A DNA stretch of 64,000 nt from Nymphaea colorata (Eukaryota; Streptophyta; Magnoliopsida; Nymphaeales; Nymphaeaceae), in the NCBI RefSeq assembly GCF_008831285.2, contig NC_045140.1, forward strand, positions 15,932,370 to 15,996,369, given 5' to 3'. The position numbers were made by a program, and so were the translations under genes. The notes beneath the pieces are model-generated. The model saw nothing but the letters and a program-made list of their open reading frames with translations. It was not told the DNA's origin and did not search any database. Of this stretch, positions 49,362-62,720 are shown piece after piece. How positions within the stretch are numbered: the stretch's first letter is position 1; the number at the start of each line of letters is the position of its first letter.

Positions 49362-51480
49362 GTAACTTTCCTTTCCATTAATTGGTGGATTTTAGCAAAA
49401 AAAATTCATGTGGGCACATCTGCTGTATTTAATATGCTGCATTTCCCCTTAACATACCAAAGTCATAACAATCAAACCAATAAATTAGTATGATAGTGGG
49501 GATGGTAGAAAACGCACGAACATATTCCTTGTTTGTTAGGTAAGATCCAAGCAAAGGAAAAGAAAAAGAGAGTTGCAGAAGGAGGGCATGAGCTTGCTGA
49601 GGCAGATAATGGACGAGGCCTGAGTTTCATTACTCGGAAAAAGGACAGCATGTTGTGGCATCTTGCATATCATAGAAAGTGAGGGAAATAGCCAGTGCAA
49701 ATCGTACATGATGAGCAGAGTGATCGATGGGAGAGGCTTTAACAGTAGTAGGGACACTCCCCTAACTTTTTTTCTGCTCAATTTGCAGGAATTTTGTCAG
49801 ATAATTTTAGTTCATAGTGCATATTTCTCTTTCTCTCTTGCGGACAGGCAGTGATCATGTTGCCGGGAAATATGTTCAATTAATTTTAGTTTCCAGCCAT
49901 CTGAAGCTGTTTCTAGTGAATCACGAACTATACAAATACGATTTTGTGGATACAACAACTGTAATAAAGCTCTGAATCTCTTATCAGTTGATCTACAAGG
50001 TTGAACATTGTGTCAAATATCGATCGTGAGATTTTCGAACTCTCTGGATATTTACTAGAAAACAAATAAAATGAAAATATCAATAAGATCTCGCAAGTTC
50101 TTCACTTTTTAGTAGTTTTCTCGTTTATTTTATTTTCTATAATGTTTAGTAATTTTTAATTTTCAAATTTACCGAGATCTTTTTGAAAACTTCATAAACA
50201 AAAACTTCAAATGCTCGAGAAAAACCGTACTGAAACCTTACCGAGATTTTCTTGAGAACGAATGATAATGAGTTAGAAATTTATGAGCACAGCTACGTGA
50301 ATGAATTTACAGGCCAAAAATGTAAGTTTCATTCTTGAAAACTTAATAATAAGACATATATCTTATTTTTCTACCACATCGACCGATTGGATCTTCCAGA
50401 GTGATCCTACCATATAGCCAGGTTGATGGGTTTAGATCTAAAACATGGAGCTTCTTCTATACGAGAGAGAGAGAGAGAAGCTGTCACATAAAAAAGAGGT
50501 AGGTGGATCAAGACATAGAGTAGAATGGAAGCCATGGGGGCCTTCAATTTATGGGGCGATCATATGTCCTAGATTCTAGGGATTCTATCTTTCTTGAAAA
50601 ATAAGGTACGCAAGCAAAATAAGGGAAAAGAAAATGATAAAATGACTTAAATGTAAGAGGACAGAAAAAGAAAAGAAAAAACTATGACAAATCAAAGAGG
50701 CAAGAATTTCGGTATTTAAGACTCAGCCTAGGGTGCCACGAGTGGAATTTGTCTCATGATTGAAGAAGAGTGGGGTTGGGGGGACAACTACTGCTTAAAG
50801 AAGAAAAGAAAACCACCACCCATTGAGGCCGCCTGTCTTCTAGTACAGCCACTGCTTCTTCTTCAACATCTCTTCTTATCTTAGCAGAAATTTTGAAGTT
50901 TCCCACATGATAGATAGGTAGAAATGCTTCAAAATCTGCTAATAAACCTTGGCCCACTGGATTAGATCTCGATCCCTTACTCCTTTTATGTGGCAATATA
51001 TATTATATATATAAAGATAGAGAATATAAGGTTATGATTGTGCTGTTTCTTGGAGGCAGAGAAGTGAAGAAGACGCAGGCGAGCAGCAAGGAACGTGGGG
51101 GACGGAGCTGGCGGTCGGTGTGATGACCCGAATGCACGCGGGGCCTTTGCTTTTTCTTAGATAAAAGTAAATAAATAAATAAATATGCTTACCATAACAT
51201 AAAATAACACTTTTCTTAACCTCTCTCTCTCTCTCTTTGTTAGATAAAATAAAATAAATAAAAATGTAAAGACACATTCTTCCCCCTCCCACACATAAAA
51301 TAAGGCATCTCTCTCTCTGCGGTTCCCAAGAACTCAATGATCCTCCCTTTTGCACGCCTGCTCCCACCAAGGGCCTCCCTCCTTTTGCCTCAGACCACCA
51401 ATCCCGTCCCCCGAAAAACATCCTCTAAGTAATCGACCCCACCCGTACCCTTCTCTCTCTCTCTTCCGGTCCCAGAACAG
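49362..51480. promoter_or_regulatory. Upstream region of the SHR gene
   Basis: No coding gene. TA-rich sequence at 50995-51020 ending TATATATAAAG is a possible TATA box, followed by CT-rich sequence (51218-51236, 51309-51320, 51452-51464). Its placement 850 bases from the start codon implies a long leader if it is used. Another start site within the CT-rich tract is equally possible. Confidence 0.3.
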
Positions 51481-51509
51481 TTGCTGCAGAGCAGAGATGA
51501 GATGATAGA

Positions 51510-51553
<44 letters not shown>
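51510..51553. promoter_or_regulatory. CT-rich tract in the SHR leader/promoter
   Basis: About 21 CT units, with more CT clusters to 51760. GA/CT tracts just upstream of plant regulatory genes are known binding sites of BASIC PENTACYSTEINE (GAGA-binding) proteins. Their use here is inference. Confidence 0.5.
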
Positions 51554-51557
<4 letters not shown>

Positions 51558-51828
51558 CCAGGCAGAGAGGGAAAGAAAGAAGGACTTTCTCTCCCCCTCT
51601 CTCTCTCTCTTTCCTCCCCGGCCAGTTTCTATTTTATCGATTGCATCAAGGCATCGCTCCCATCATTTCCTCTCTTTCTTAACGCAGATCCCCATCATCC
51701 CATTCACTCGACCTTCTCCCTTGCACAGATCCACTGTCCCTTCTTTCTCTCTCTCCCTCATAAAACTACCAATTGAAGCCTTTACTTTGCTCTTCGGCCT
51801 CAGTTACTCGTCGTCGTAGGTGGGAAGC

Positions 51829-51891
51829 ATGCACGTTGGGGGAGGTACAGTTCTCCTGCTTCCAGATACATGGACACTCTCTTTAGGCTAG
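51829..51891 (+). CDS. Small upstream reading frame overlapping the SHR start
   Basis: An ATG 41 bases upstream of the SHR start opens a 20-codon frame ([20 protein letters not shown]), terminating at TAG 51889-51891, inside the SHR coding sequence and in a different frame. If the transcript includes it, ribosomes using it would bypass the SHR start. A second, longer in-leader frame (51481-51819) is mostly Leu-Ser encoded by the CT tract. Coding significance is unproven. Confidence 0.35.
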   Translation: MHVGGGTVLLLPDTWTLSLG

Positions 51892-53393
51892 TCACCCTCC
51901 AGCACCACCACCACCACCACCACCCTCACCACCCCGACCCTTCTCCCCTAAACTCCACCACCACCCGCACCTCCACCTCCTCCCCTTCCTCCTCCTCCCC
52001 CTCCCTGGGCCGCACCCTCTCCCCCTCCCACCAAGAATGCTGCAGAAACCCTCACATGGACGACGACGACCACCTCTCCTCCTCCTCATCCAAGCACTTC
52101 CATTCCTCCTATCCCCCCAGTACAGCCGGCGCCTCATCGACCGCCTCCTACCAGTCATTCGACGCCATCCCCGCCGATCACGCCAACCCTCCGCTTCCGC
52201 CCGAATTCGCATCATCCACCCACCCGCCGCCCAACTGGGCAGCCTCCCTCCTGGTCGACTGCGCCCGCGCCGTCGCCGCCAAGCACTCCGCCCGCGTCCA
52301 GCAGCTCCTCTGGATGCTCAACGAGCTCTCTTCCCCTTACGGCGACACGGACCAGAAGCTCGCCGCCTACTTTCTCCAGGCTCTCTTCGCCCGGGTGAGG
52401 GGCACCGGCCAGCGCACGCACCGCACTCTGTGCTCCGCCGCCGAGCGCGGAGTATCCTTCGACTCCACCCGAAGGACGATGCTGCGGTTTCAGGAGGCCA
52501 GCCCTTGGGCGACGTTCGGGCACGTGGCCGCCAACGGCGCAATTCTCGAGGCCTTCGACGGCGAGCCCCGGCTTCATATCGTCGACATCAGCACCACACA
52601 CTGCACCCAGTGGCCGACGCTGCTGGAGGCCCTCGCCACCCGCTCCGACGACACGCCCCACCTCAAGCTCACTAGCGTCGTGCTCACCGGAGGCGCCCCA
52701 ACCCACCGCGTCGCCAAGGAGATCGGCCAGCGCATCGAGAAGTTCGCGCGCCTCATGGGCGTCCCTTTCAGCTTCTCCGCGGTGCACTGCGAGGAAGAAG
52801 CTCTCAGTGCCAGCGTGCTCGACCGCGTCGAGATCGACCCCGGCGAGGCCGTCGCCGTTAACTGCGTCGGGACGCTCCGGCGAGTTGCTCCGGGACCTGA
52901 ACGCGACGCGATCGTCTCGGCGATCGCCCGTCTCCGCCCGAAGATCTTGACCGTCGTGGAGGAAGAGGCTGACTTCGGCAGCGGGGAGGCGGACGAGGAT
53001 GGGGAGGAGGAGGAGGAGGGCTTCGTTTCGTCTTTCAGGGAGTGCCTCCGGTTCTTCTCCGCCTACCTGGAGTCTCTCGACTGCAGTCTCCCCAAGACGA
53101 GCAACGAGCGGCTCGCTCTCGAGCGGGCGGCCGGGCGGGCCATCGTCGACGTCGTGGCCTGCCCTGCGAGGGAGTCGGCGGAGAGAAGGGAACGCGCGGT
53201 GGGATGGGCGAGGCAGCTGGGCTCCGCCGGATTCTCGCCTGCTGCTTTCAGCGACGACGTGGGCGACGACGTCCGGGCTCTTCTCAAGCGGTATAGGGAA
53301 GGGTGGTCCATGGTCCCCGCCGGCGATTCCGCTGGGATATTCCTCGCATGGAGGGAGCAGCCGGTTGTCTGGGCATCCGCGTGGAAGCCGTGA
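51870..53393 (+). CDS. SHR: SHORT-ROOT (SHR) GRAS-family transcription factor
   Basis: An intronless 507-residue protein. SHR is a mobile regulator made in the stele that moves into the adjacent layer, pairs with SCARECROW and specifies endodermis and root radial pattern. The start [11 protein letters not shown] is the SHR N-terminal hallmark and fixes the start codon. A His run (12-17) and a Ser/Pro/Thr-rich variable region extend to residue 120. GRAS domain: leucine heptad region I from 123 ([13 protein letters not shown] at 148-160), [13 protein letters not shown] (216-228), VHIID-equivalent LHIVDIS (235-241), [20 protein letters not shown] (245-264), [10 protein letters not shown] (291-300), acidic stretch (374-383), [17 protein letters not shown] (411-427) and the C-terminal SAW motif ending WASAWKP. 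It is shorter than Arabidopsis or rice SHR because the N-terminal region is compact. The codons are strongly G/C-ending, unlike the surrounding DNA. Paralog status is unknown. Confidence 0.96.
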   Translation: MDTLFRLVTLQHHHHHHHPHHPDPSPLNSTTTRTSTSSPSSSSPSLGRTLSPSHQECCRNPHMDDDDHLSSSSSKHFHSSYPPSTAGASSTASYQSFDAIPADHANPPLPPEFASSTHPPPNWAASLLVDCARAVAAKHSARVQQLLWMLNELSSPYGDTDQKLAAYFLQALFARVRGTGQRTHRTLCSAAERGVSFDSTRRTMLRFQEASPWATFGHVAANGAILEAFDGEPRLHIVDISTTHCTQWPTLLEALATRSDDTPHLKLTSVVLTGGAPTHRVAKEIGQRIEKFARLMGVPFSFSAVHCEEEALSASVLDRVEIDPGEAVAVNCVGTLRRVAPGPERDAIVSAIARLRPKILTVVEEEADFGSGEADEDGEEEEEGFVSSFRECLRFFSAYLESLDCSLPKTSNERLALERAAGRAIVDVVACPARESAERRERAVGWARQLGSAGFSPAAFSDDVGDDVRALLKRYREGWSMVPAGDSAGIFLAWREQPVVWASAWKP

Positions 53394-56300
53394 TGGTCGG
53401 CCCGCCCCCCGCGACGGCGACTAGCAGAGGAGAGGAGGGTACGAGGAGTCTGACCCACAAACTCCGACCCGTTTGCGTTTCCACATTGAAAAAAAAGGGA
53501 GGAAATTTAACAGGAGAAAAGGAAAAAAGAAAAAATCATTGGTTTTAAAATTTTTTCTTTATTTCCTTCTTTCTTTTATTTCTTTTGTTCCTATTTTCTT
53601 TTCTTTTTTTTTTTCAATTTGAATTTGAACAAAAGGATGGTGTATTAGGTACAGCGAGTGATCTCATCATTGTGTGCAAGATATTTTGTGCATGTCACAC
53701 ACCATGGTTTTCGGTACTGTGAGTCTTTTGACGATTAAAACTTTTTCCATGTAATTGTTTATTCTATCTTCTCCAAGAGGAATGATCCGGTGAGCTCTTT
53801 CTTGCTCATCAAGCGCCCCATATCTTTTGATCTCAGCCAGTGGATGACGAGCATCAGAAACTGAAGCGTGCTTCTTAGCTTCCAGATACGAATCTTGAGT
53901 TCGCTTAAGAGGTGAGGATTTAATGACATCTTAATATTAGTTTTAATTATTAAACATACATATATATTAGATCAGTGTAGAGTTTAAACAAGTGTTACTG
54001 TCAATGCCAATATATTATACTGTTGAAAATACCACTGTTATTTAATGATTTTGAGTATAAAACTGGGTTTTAGTGAGATATTCCGATCATTATACGTGTT
54101 TTATAAGCCCTCTAAGCATCTCGATTCTCATACAAGGCGTGACCTATATACTCAACACATCTTGGGGGACATCTTGTTCAACCAATTCCTGCTTATAGAA
54201 CCCTAACACAAACAGTTGATTACAGCTCTATTGTGTTTTAAGTAAAGTTGTTCATATAACACGCAAGTGTAGTTATATACAAAAACATGCATACATCAAT
54301 TCCCAACTTAGTTGAGTAATATGAAATGGCATATGCAGTTGCTACAAAGCTCACCTACACAATATCAATAGCTAATGATATACCTACATCACCAACTTAA
54401 TGAGAGGTTGAAACCATCCCGGCTGCTTTCGGACTTGGATGATTTGATGGCTACACCTATCAACTAGAATGTAGTGTCTGTCACCGTTTGCAATCGATAA
54501 CATATCTGTATTGGTATTTACATTAAGAGATTGCGAGAATGTACGCAATGTTTCAGATCGAAAGCGGGCGGGCAGGAACACGGCCGCGCCGCTGTCGGAA
54601 TAAACCTGCCGGATGGGATTCAGACTCAGAGGGGGTCTGGATCATGAGTGGGATGGGAGTGCTGAGGGCATGGTGGCCCTGCCGGCAACGTTGATGGCTT
54701 TGGCTTTTTGTCCAGTGATCAGGGTGGCGCACTGACTACACTTACCTTTACTACCACAAAGCTCATGTGGTGCCTCAGGCCCACGCTGCTTTAGTGGGAG
54801 TTGCTTTTTAAGGGGCTCACTCTCAGTGCTGATGAGAAATGCCGCCCCTTGGGACACACCCACCTCTTTGGTTTGGTGCCTTTCCCTTTTCTCTTTTATT
54901 ATGTACAAGGACTAAAGCCTAAAAGGCAGAGGGAGTGAGCCTTGCTTTATCGCAAAAGACTCCTGTTGCTTTTCTTTTCTCCCACCTCTTTTCTTTTTAT
55001 ATATTCCATGAGTCAGAAAATGAAGCGAGTTAAAGTAGTTTTTTCAAGGAGGAAAGAATGAAAAGAAAAAAGAAAGTGATCTGTGATTTGCGGGAAAAAA
55101 GTAGATAAGGATGTTTTTTTATTTTAAAAGTGTGGTCAAAAAGTGAAGGGCAAGTGGATTCTTGTAAGCTAAAGCCAAATGTGTAATTGGATGGAGTCTA
55201 TAAGTCTTGCTATTATAAGACCAAAGGCTTAGCGAATGATTTCTTTATTATGGGGTCTTTCTTCCTTTTCCTAAAATTAGTGCATACATAGCAGAAGCCG
55301 GGCCTGAGCCCTCTTAGGAAAAGGGATGATGCATAATCCTTCTTTAGTTTTAACCTTTTGAGGAGTGATGCGCATGAAAATCGAGCAGCAGTGACTTACT
55401 GATAGTCACGTACCTTCCTACTACTCCATCCCTTCTGGTTTTCAAATGGGGAGTGCCCAAAAAATGCTAGAATATGTTCTTCTTTCTTTTTTACATTAGA
55501 AAAAAGTTGACATGATTTAATGAGAAGGAAATGTTAGAACTGACAGACAACTGAAGAAAGCATTGGAGCTAGCATGGTGCATGAATAATTTTAAAACAGT
55601 AACAGCATGTTATTGTTTTTATGTATCTGCTCCAAATATTTGGACAGATTCATAGGATACCTTGTAACACAGTATTCCAGTATTCAATGAATCTATTCCA
55701 AATATGAGATTAGATATATGAAACAATTACATGTTGTTATTGTTGCGAAACGACCCCTAAAATGAAGAAATAGCAGTTTTAGCTCACAAGACAGAAATAT
55801 AGAAAATCAAAGTTGTAGTTAGGACAGAGCCAATACCAACGACACAAATTAAGCCTAACTTCTTTCTCAATCGGAATGGACATACTGGCATGCACGATGT
55901 ATACTAAGGTAATTCGCCAAATGAATTATTCTTTCTGGCAAAGTTACGTTTTGATTTCCTCTCTCGACTTAGTGCCAATAAGATCATCATCGAGCGTAAT
56001 TAGTTGGAACGCATCGGCTCATGAACACTTTTAATTCAAATTGTACTCGTAAAAAGATAGTTGATCGCGTACCACAGTATCTTCAAGATCTATTTATCTT
56101 GACTTCCAAATGTCGTTAGCACATCTAAACAATTCTCTGGTGCTCTCTCCATAAGTTTCAAGTTCATCACAGTTATACGTGAAAATTTCCAGGACTTTGC
56201 TGAGAATGAGGTTCACGATTTTGTTTCATATATCTACTCAGTTTTACAAGGCAAATGGAACCAAAAGTTCCAGGGTTTTTCTTTTCCAATGAGGAAAAGC

Positions 56301-58180
56301 ATCTAAACATCATCTTAGAGGGCTAAGTTGCCAACAACGAGAATAAATAATATTATTATAATATATAATAATCATAATCATAATTCATAATTATAACAAA
56401 AATAGCTGATCCTAAACACGCACATGAAGGGTACATGGTCGATTAAATTAAGCGATTATTGAGGAAGTAGATCTTCCTCAGTGTATCAAAGTGCCATGTG
56501 GTGTCTTTGAACAGGGATCTAGAAAGTGCACGTCCCCATGACCTAGCATTTCTTTCTCCTTGTCGTTTAACTCTTCAGCAGCTTCTCCTTGTCTTTATGA
56601 CTTTAGGTGGAGTCAATGGTAGAGCCATCGAAAAATCCAAATGCTACGTTTCTGTGGAGTTTGTTAATGGAAGAAATCCTGCAAATCTTCTACATCATCT
56701 GTAGCCTACACAACAACTAGGTAGCAGCAATACGGCCTACATAAAAACAGTAATGAGAAATTTCATTTTAGAGCTATATATAACATAGGGCAGGTATATT
56801 CCTGAGGAATGGCATCATATTGTAGTTCCTTAAAACTGAAAAGAGCGATATAATTAGTGAAAAAAGAACCGGAAATATATGTATTTTCTACTATTTTTTG
56901 TAGGTATATTATCAGTTTTAGGAAGTCAAGGACACTTGCAACATAATCCATTCAAATACTGTGGAATTCTTTGATTGTCATTTCTGTTTGGACTTTGGAG
57001 GTATGTTGTCCTCGTTTCTTTGTTTTATCAGTTCCAATTTCCACTTGGTCTGCCCATGACAGGACGTGAGCAACATAGGTATGCTCTATAGGTGGCTGTT
57101 CCTGCCATGGTTTACTATGGTTCTTGCCGACTAAGTTCGATCGCATAAAGTTTGTGCTCATCACACGATCCCTGAGTCGGCCAGATTCACGTAGATCATT
57201 TACCAAAGTTGCTTATCGATGGTAAGTTATTGCTCAATTGTATCTGATTTGGGATTGTTCTGGTAGTCAATTCTCGTCTCTTCTTAACTAAAAAGGTTGG
57301 ATAGTCCGTGAGAGGGCGGATCTCCATTTTAACTGCTAGTGCTTCATCGACTCACATGTTGAAATGCAACATGGGTGGCACCAGAAACATCGAAAGTAGG
57401 CCTTATACCCTAAAAAAAACAGTGAGTTGAATTGAAAGCTTCTACTCTTTACCGGGCGATGGGTCTTACTTGCTCAACCAGAAGTAAGAGGTTGGATATC
57501 TGATGCGCAGCTGAGCTCGAAGCCGGCTTTTCTCGCGGACGGGTTAGGCATGGCTATGAAGTTCTGCATTTTTACAGGTATATTGAATCTGACCTGTTTA
57601 TGCTCCCAGATGTACATGCACTTCAAAGAGTCCTTCATATCCCCACAATGAGCATGGGCGCGATTCAATTATGAACATGTGGGAGATCAAATCATTTCCA
57701 TCATACTAAGAAATGTCATGACCATTATTGTGCTCTTGTGCTTGGTATTATTATTCAACTGTAGGCCATGCTTCTGACCAATAAGTGCAGGCCACTTTGC
57801 ACAAAGGGAAAGGATCAGATGCAATATAGTGATTTTGAGGGAAAATTGTGTTGGTACATCGCTGCTTCTCCAAAAGGCACTTGTCTGATTAAGTTCAGGC
57901 TCATTGTCTAGGAGCAGGGCCTGCCATTGAGTGGGATCATGAGGTATACCATGCATGTCTGCTGTTTGATCACAAAGCTAGTCGATCCTGCACATGAATA
58001 TGATTCAAACTGGATTCAGATGGAGGTCAAGGGGCCAGAATCCAACTAGAGGCCACTCCGGCCCTAAACAAACATTCTTCTTGTCTCAAAATGATGTCAA
58101 CAGTAAAGAAGTGGCAGAGATAGACAAATTTGGGTCATCAGGGACATATGTTAAACTTATAATTAATGTTATGCAAAAGT
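53394..58180. other. Downstream of SHR: intergenic
   Basis: 53480-53620 is an A-rich then T-rich stretch, probably the 3' UTR. No coding gene was recognised up to 58.2 kb. 54560-54900 and 57000-57960 have moderate GC and short open frames that match nothing I know. Confidence 0.4.
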
Positions 58181-58439
58181 ATCAATGTATATATACACTA
58201 TATGTATATATATACACACACACACACAAAAACCAGACTGTTAAGTCATACACAAAAGCCAGACCCTTTAATTTTTTGCTAAAAAAAAAGCACTTTAAAT
58301 AAAATATAAGCATCCCAATATATTTTATGAAAACTATTCCGGATAACTCATGCTGGGGGGTTGCCCCGGAATTTATCGACAAAAAGATGGGAGAGTATTT
58401 ACATAAAAAAAATATTTATAAAAACTATTAAATAAGCTT

Positions 58440-58640
58440 TGATCCAAGTTGTTTTAAGAAAAATGTAAATTTTTCTAGTATCAAAATGTTGATGCTATCA
58501 TTCATTTTTGCTTATTATGAAAATACTATTAAAGTCCAAAAAATGATCAACTTAATATATATTTTGCATCAACCTACTCATAAGATCATATCAATAAAGT
58601 TAGATTGCAAAAAACAAAAAACACATTTAAACAATCAGAT
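58440..58640 (+). mobile_element. Dispersed AT-rich repeat, orientation 1
   Basis: CTAGTATCAAAATGTTGATG, ATGATCAACTTAATATATAT, ATAAGATCATATC and GTTAGATTGCA occur in the same order as in the reverse complement of 62550-62720. A short TA/CA tract (58184-58227) lies on one side. Probably a MITE or other small element; the termini were not found. Confidence 0.6.
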
Positions 58641-60511
58641 TTTTGTCCCTGATCTAAATATGTGGTTTCTACCAATTTTCCTATGTTTATATAAAAAAAA
58701 AATTTGGCAGGAGAGGGAAAATCAAAACATGTTTGAGATTCAGATCAACTAAACACATAAAAACTAATTTGGTACAGTAAAAGAATGGCTAACTCCCATC
58801 CCCTTGTACTTTACTTACTAGTAATTAGCTAGCTGGTACTGAAGGTCATTCGGAAAAGCACCCTAAACTTAAGGAGAAAGGAAGTGGAGATCTTAAATGT
58901 CAAATCTAAGTAACTTGCAGCTGGCTTGTCCATGTCATGTGGGCATGAAATTTGAAGTGTTCTTGTGAAGTCGCATCTCAAGCTCGAGAGACTCACTCAC
59001 CTATCAAGCAGAACCAACTCAGCTTCTGGATTGTGGTCTCCTTGGAGCCCTACTTTTTCATCCTCTAACTTCCACAATTATACATGAACATAACATGAGA
59101 GAGAGAAAGAGAGATTGAGAGAGAGAGAGAATGGGGTGGGTGGAAGGTGGTAGTGGGTGGAATTATCTGGCCAGAGCCAGACTTTCCCCCCTGGCCATTG
59201 TGGACTTGACGGTGACAGAAAGACTGGCTAGTTGGGAGATATCTCCTAGTTGCAAACTAGGGCCTCTCTCTTTCTCTCTCGCCGTGTCTCTCTCTGAGAA
59301 TGACTAAAGGGGAACTAAACTAAAGTTGGGTATCCCACTGTAGCAGGACTTGAGAGGAAACCAGGTCTTGAAATCAGTGTAGAAATGCCATTGCAGCTGG
59401 AAGAGATGAAGATGGAGAGCTTTCAGGTGGGTCTTATGAAAAGCTTCAGGAGCAGCAAGGACAGTCCCGCTGCTTCTGTAGAAAAGATTCTCTTTCGGCT
59501 TTCAGATGCGGCCATTCAAACTTAAAAGCTAGAGTCGATCATTAACTTAAATGATACGGTATACAGATGTACATGTACGACTTTAACTTTAGAATCTGAT
59601 ATTTATTTCATAATTCGGACACTTCCTTTACATATATATATATATATATATATATATGTTCTCTCGATCTTCACACGTATCATCAACCAGCTCCTCGATG
59701 ATGTAACCAGATAATGAATTGTTGCCCAATCAAGAATTCGTATTCCCTGCATAAGTTGTTTCCTCCTACTGGTTTACTTTGATTTAACAACGTGTTGAGA
59801 TTTGTCCTCAAACAAATTAGTGCCTCCTGAGAATACTTGAATGGGCTAAAGATCATAATTTGTCCCATTTTGGTTCTTGAAAGCAGGAGAGAATTGACAT
59901 TTAATGATTATTAAAGTTACATAAAAGCCTTAATTTCTTATCTGAAATCTCTAGCTCTTGCAAATCTCTCTCTCTCGCTCTAGAAACACGCGAATCTTCC
60001 TCACGTAAATCGCATGATTCGATATGCCAATCTTGAAGATACGTGCCATTAAGCAATCTACGTACGATTTTAGTTTAATATTTTGATCGCCCATTCAAGC
60101 AGTTGAATCCGGTCTACACAACTATTTCCGAGGACGAAGAGCAACATTCTAAGGTGTAAATCCTCCGCACTCAACAGTAGCTAGAAAAGATACAGGTTCT
60201 GTTTGTTGAAGTCGAGCAATATTAACGAAACGGATTGAGTTTTCTGAGTGTCTTTCCTTTCGACATGGTAACTTTGTGTTTCATACAATAAATGCCTTTC
60301 CTATGTTTCAGTGATTGAGAAAATCTGCGACATACAGATACAGAAGCATCCTTATCTGTAAAGCATTCATGATATTTCTAAAAAGATGAACAGAAAAGGG
60401 GACACTGGCAACGTGGCCATATATATATATTCTTGCGAAACGCCACCATCATAACCTTTCAGCGTATGTCTAATTTCAAAGGTCCGATAAATATCGCTCT
60501 CTCCGCCCTCA
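58641..60511. other. Intergenic with CT/GA and AT microsatellites
   Basis: GA run at 59098-59130, CT run at 59265-59295 and AT run at 59631-59657. No gene recognised. Confidence 0.45.
59631..59657. repeat. (AT)n microsatellite
   Basis: About 13 AT units. Confidence 0.95.
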
Positions 60512-60691
60512 TCATTCCAGTTTCATCAAATCAAACATCTTTTTCGCTCCCATTGGACTAACTGCAGAACCAACATCAGAGTTCTTTACCTTTTTCCTTC
60601 CCTTCTTTGGAAGACCAAACTCAGCACCATCATTCTGCTGCTTCTTTCGCTCGCTTTTTTGCTGGTGGAGATTGTGCAAAGTACTGTTCAT
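60512..60691 (-). CDS. Small Lys-rich reading frame, possibly a terminal exon (unassigned)
   Basis: A minus-strand frame of 59 codons: MNSTLHNLHQQKSERKKQQN, then DGAEFGLPKKGRKKVKNSDV, then GSAVSPMGAKKMFDLMKLE and TGA. The frame stays open upstream (RYLLSCSASYWQGSI), so it could be the last exon of a longer protein. The composition is coherent: basic clusters PKKGRKK and ERKKQQ resemble nuclear localisation signals, and the end is well defined. I do not recognise the family. No other exon was found nearby, so a captured fragment is possible. Confidence 0.35.
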   Translation of the reverse strand: MNSTLHNLHQQKSERKKQQNDGAEFGLPKKGRKKVKNSDVGSAVSPMGAKKMFDLMKLE

Positions 60692-62137
60692 AATTGATCC
60701 TTGCCAATATGATGCAGAGCACGAAAGCAGGTAGCGATGGAAGCGGAAGGTGCTTTTTCATCGAGACAGCCTTCTACATGGTGGATCATGATTCGCGGAA
60801 AGAGGGTTTCAAAAGAAGAAAAAGAAAAGAGTCCTGCGATAAAAGGAGAGGGGGAGAGAGAGAAAGGAATAAGGCTGAAAAGGATAGGCCTGATTCTAAG
60901 GGTGCAAGGACAAAAGCAAAAGGTTGGTCGACCAAGGAAACGCCGTTGGCATAATGATAACCAACGTTTTCTATGAGTAAAAACGAAGATTCGTTTCGGG
61001 AAGAAAACACAAGAGCAAGGGATGCAGAAAAGGGAAAAAAGAACAAACGCTAAAAACTGAGAGGTGGCACACCCCTCCGTCCTCATAATGCTCAAGGACA
61101 ATGAGGAAACTAATTCATTGTTCTTCGTCGACTGGATGAAATCTAAGATGGGTTCCTTGTCAAGATCTATTTAATTACATGAATCAGCCCTTAAACCAGA
61201 TTCTTCTTGAAAAAAATACACTTTACAATGAACAAGGCTGCCGTCGATCGGATTCCGGCGATGTGATCACCGCTGCCCACAAGACATGGGCGGCGATGAA
61301 TCATCCACACCATCAACTAGGATTAGCAGACTAATGCAAATATAGAATCTCAATGAGGGAAGGAGTTTACAGCTCTAAATCTTCTCTTGTACAGCCAATT
61401 TTTTTGTTGAATAAAAGGCTTGCCGAGACCTTATTCCCTGCAGATTCGCATCGGAAAGAGTGAAGGAGAATTTAGCGGATGCTACTTGCTGCAGGTAACA
61501 TGCATATCCTCGTAGCCAAGAAATTACTCGACACATAGAATAAGTAAATAACAGTGATACTTCTCTCTTTTTTTTCGGGTGGAAACTGAATAAATTATGA
61601 ACTTGGTAAGAGATCGTTTTTAAGAATGGCATGCTTTAATTTGCCTAATAATATCTGAAAACCGGTTTCACAATTTTTCCTACCAGTTTTTTTCCAGTGT
61701 GGAACAAGAGATCGATTCACAAATGGAAGATTTGCATAGAATAACAATTTTTTCGTTGCCAATTCACGATGAGTCTTCATTAAAAAAAAACAGCGTTTGA
61801 CAGATTTAAACCCTGGATGGAAGGAGAAATGGAAGAGCTTTGGCTCTCTGCCGCTGTGAGATTAGTTTTCCACTCACCCAATTATTTCTAAAAGCTGAGA
61901 CTTTCGGTATCGATTCGTATGTATTGACAATTTTAGTTTTTTTTAATGGAAAAACAATATTCTTTTGTTATTGCTTTAGTCAATTATTTGCCAATATGGA
62001 GCTGAATTGGCCAATAAGAACTTCTTAAGATTTAGTTGAGCCCCATATCGCCTTATACTGACAGATCCCACTGGACGGTTGCAGTGAGGGACCAATGCCA
62101 CGGGGTCTATATGTACCAGCATTATTAACATTGATCT
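60692..62137. other. Intergenic, no gene recognised
   Basis: Long open frames on both strands at 60690-61100 are driven by purine/pyrimidine bias and give low-complexity peptides; not considered coding. Confidence 0.4.
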
Positions 62138-62534
<397 letters not shown>

Positions 62535-62549
62535 AAAGTTGGTAAAAGC

Positions 62550-62720
62550 CTTGAAATTAATCATTAAAGTATCTTTTCTGCAATCTAACGTTATAGATAT
62601 GATCTTAAGAACGATCCAATGAGAAACATATATTAAGTTAGTCATTTTTTTATAATGTTTTTTAATAATAAAAAGCATCAAAATTTTGATAGTAGAAAAG
62701 ATCAATTTTTTAACAATTAA
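62550..62720 (-). mobile_element. Dispersed AT-rich repeat, orientation 2
   Basis: The reverse complement matches 58440-58640 in order and spacing, with substitutions and small indels. It directly abuts the TA/TG tract, as the other copy lies near a TA/CA tract. Confidence 0.6.

Noticed and set aside
52037-52787. Long open frames on both strands inside the SHR gene
   Set aside because: Shadows of the GC-rich SHR coding sequence; Arg/Pro-rich products without domains.
57360-57475. Similarity to the 39362-39545 repeat (GTAAGCCTTAT ... GGGTCTT order)
   Set aside because: Matches are short and spaced differently; could be coincidence without an alignment.
60688-61101. 137-codon minus-strand reading frame
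   Set aside because: Low-complexity Phe/Ser/Leu peptide produced by purine-rich DNA on the other strand; it conflicts with the better small frame at 60512-60691 and has no domain.
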